Of a stretch of 5,878 nt of DNA, positions 5,826 through 5,878 are shown piece after piece; within the stretch, counting starts at the first letter, position 1, and each line of letters opens with the position of its first letter. The position numbers and the translations under genes were made by a program. The DNA comes from an uncultured Treponema sp. (lineage in GTDB: Bacteria > Spirochaetota > Spirochaetia > Treponematales > Treponemataceae): the NCBI GenBank assembly GCA_905372345.1, contig CAJPPE010000114.1, forward strand, positions 1-5,878, read 5' to 3'. The notes beneath the pieces are model-generated. The model was not told the origin of the DNA. It made no database searches and saw only the letters and a program-made list of their open reading frames with translations.

Positions 5826-5878
5826 TGGGACGTCGGCAAGTGGTAAGCCAACGGCTTTTGGTGCCGTCATTCCGTAGG
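5826..5878 (+). tRNA. tRNA-Gln (anticodon TTG), 3' end cut off by window
   Basis: The first 53 bases of a tRNA. Acceptor 5' strand TGGGACG (5826-5832), T8 C9, D stem GGC/GCC (5835-5837, 5847-5849) closing loop AAGTGGTAA, base 26 A, anticodon stem ACGGC/GCCGT (5851-5855, 5863-5867) closing loop TTTTGGT. The anticodon TTG at 5858-5860 reads CAA and, by wobble, CAG glutamine codons. The U1 start of the acceptor is typical of bacterial tRNA-Gln. After the anticodon stem come CATTCC and GTAGG; if GTAGG is the T-stem 5' strand, the variable loop is six bases rather than the usual five. The rest of the T arm, the 3' acceptor strand and any CCA lie beyond the window. The 74-base gap before it (5752-5825) is AT-rich; I see no gene and only a weak promoter candidate there. 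Confidence 0.93.

Overview
The window is AT-rich (roughly 35-40% GC by eye), densely coded on the + strand only, and reads as a spirochete chromosome, most likely an oral Treponema such as T. denticola or a close relative. The evidence is the base composition, a FlbB-like periplasmic-flagellar collar protein (a spirochete-specific part), and an ispE-spoVG-tRNA-Gln order of housekeeping genes. The species assignment is inference from sequence character; no search was run. All genes point the same way and no mobile element, CRISPR array or recent-transfer signature is visible.

Region 1 (1-4440) is a probable four-gene operon with gaps of 52, 21 and 15 bases. It holds the 3' part of hflC (SPFH-domain partner of HflK in control of the FtsH protease), then a single-span coiled-coil protein with an MgtE-N/MotE-like C-terminal domain that I call FlbB, then an AlgI-type MBOAT membrane acyltransferase. 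The last gene is a membrane-anchored SGNH hydrolase-fold protein with an intact Ser-Asp-His motif set. The last two look like a matched O-acetylation pair: the MBOAT moves acyl groups across the inner membrane and the SGNH protein acts on a periplasmic glycan. The target is not identifiable from the sequence.

Region 2 (4441-5751) begins with a promoter having two perfect consensus hexamers (TTGACA, 16 bp, TATAAT). It is placed so close to the ispE start that the mRNA should be leaderless or nearly so. IspE (CDP-ME kinase, isoprenoid precursor synthesis) is followed after 63 bases by spoVG, which encodes a small nucleic-acid-binding regulator. The ispE-spoVG gap contains a 13-bp inverted repeat that overlaps the presumed spoVG -10 box and ends just before a strong Shine-Dalgarno sequence, a good candidate for an operator or RNA control element.

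Region 3 (5752-5878) is a short AT-rich spacer, then the 5' two-thirds of a tRNA-Gln(UUG) gene cut by the window edge.

The most interesting points for follow-up are the spoVG inverted repeat, the leaderless ispE, and the MBOAT-SGNH pair cotranscribed with hflC and a flagellar collar gene. I do not see a clear-cut, wholly new multi-gene system here.
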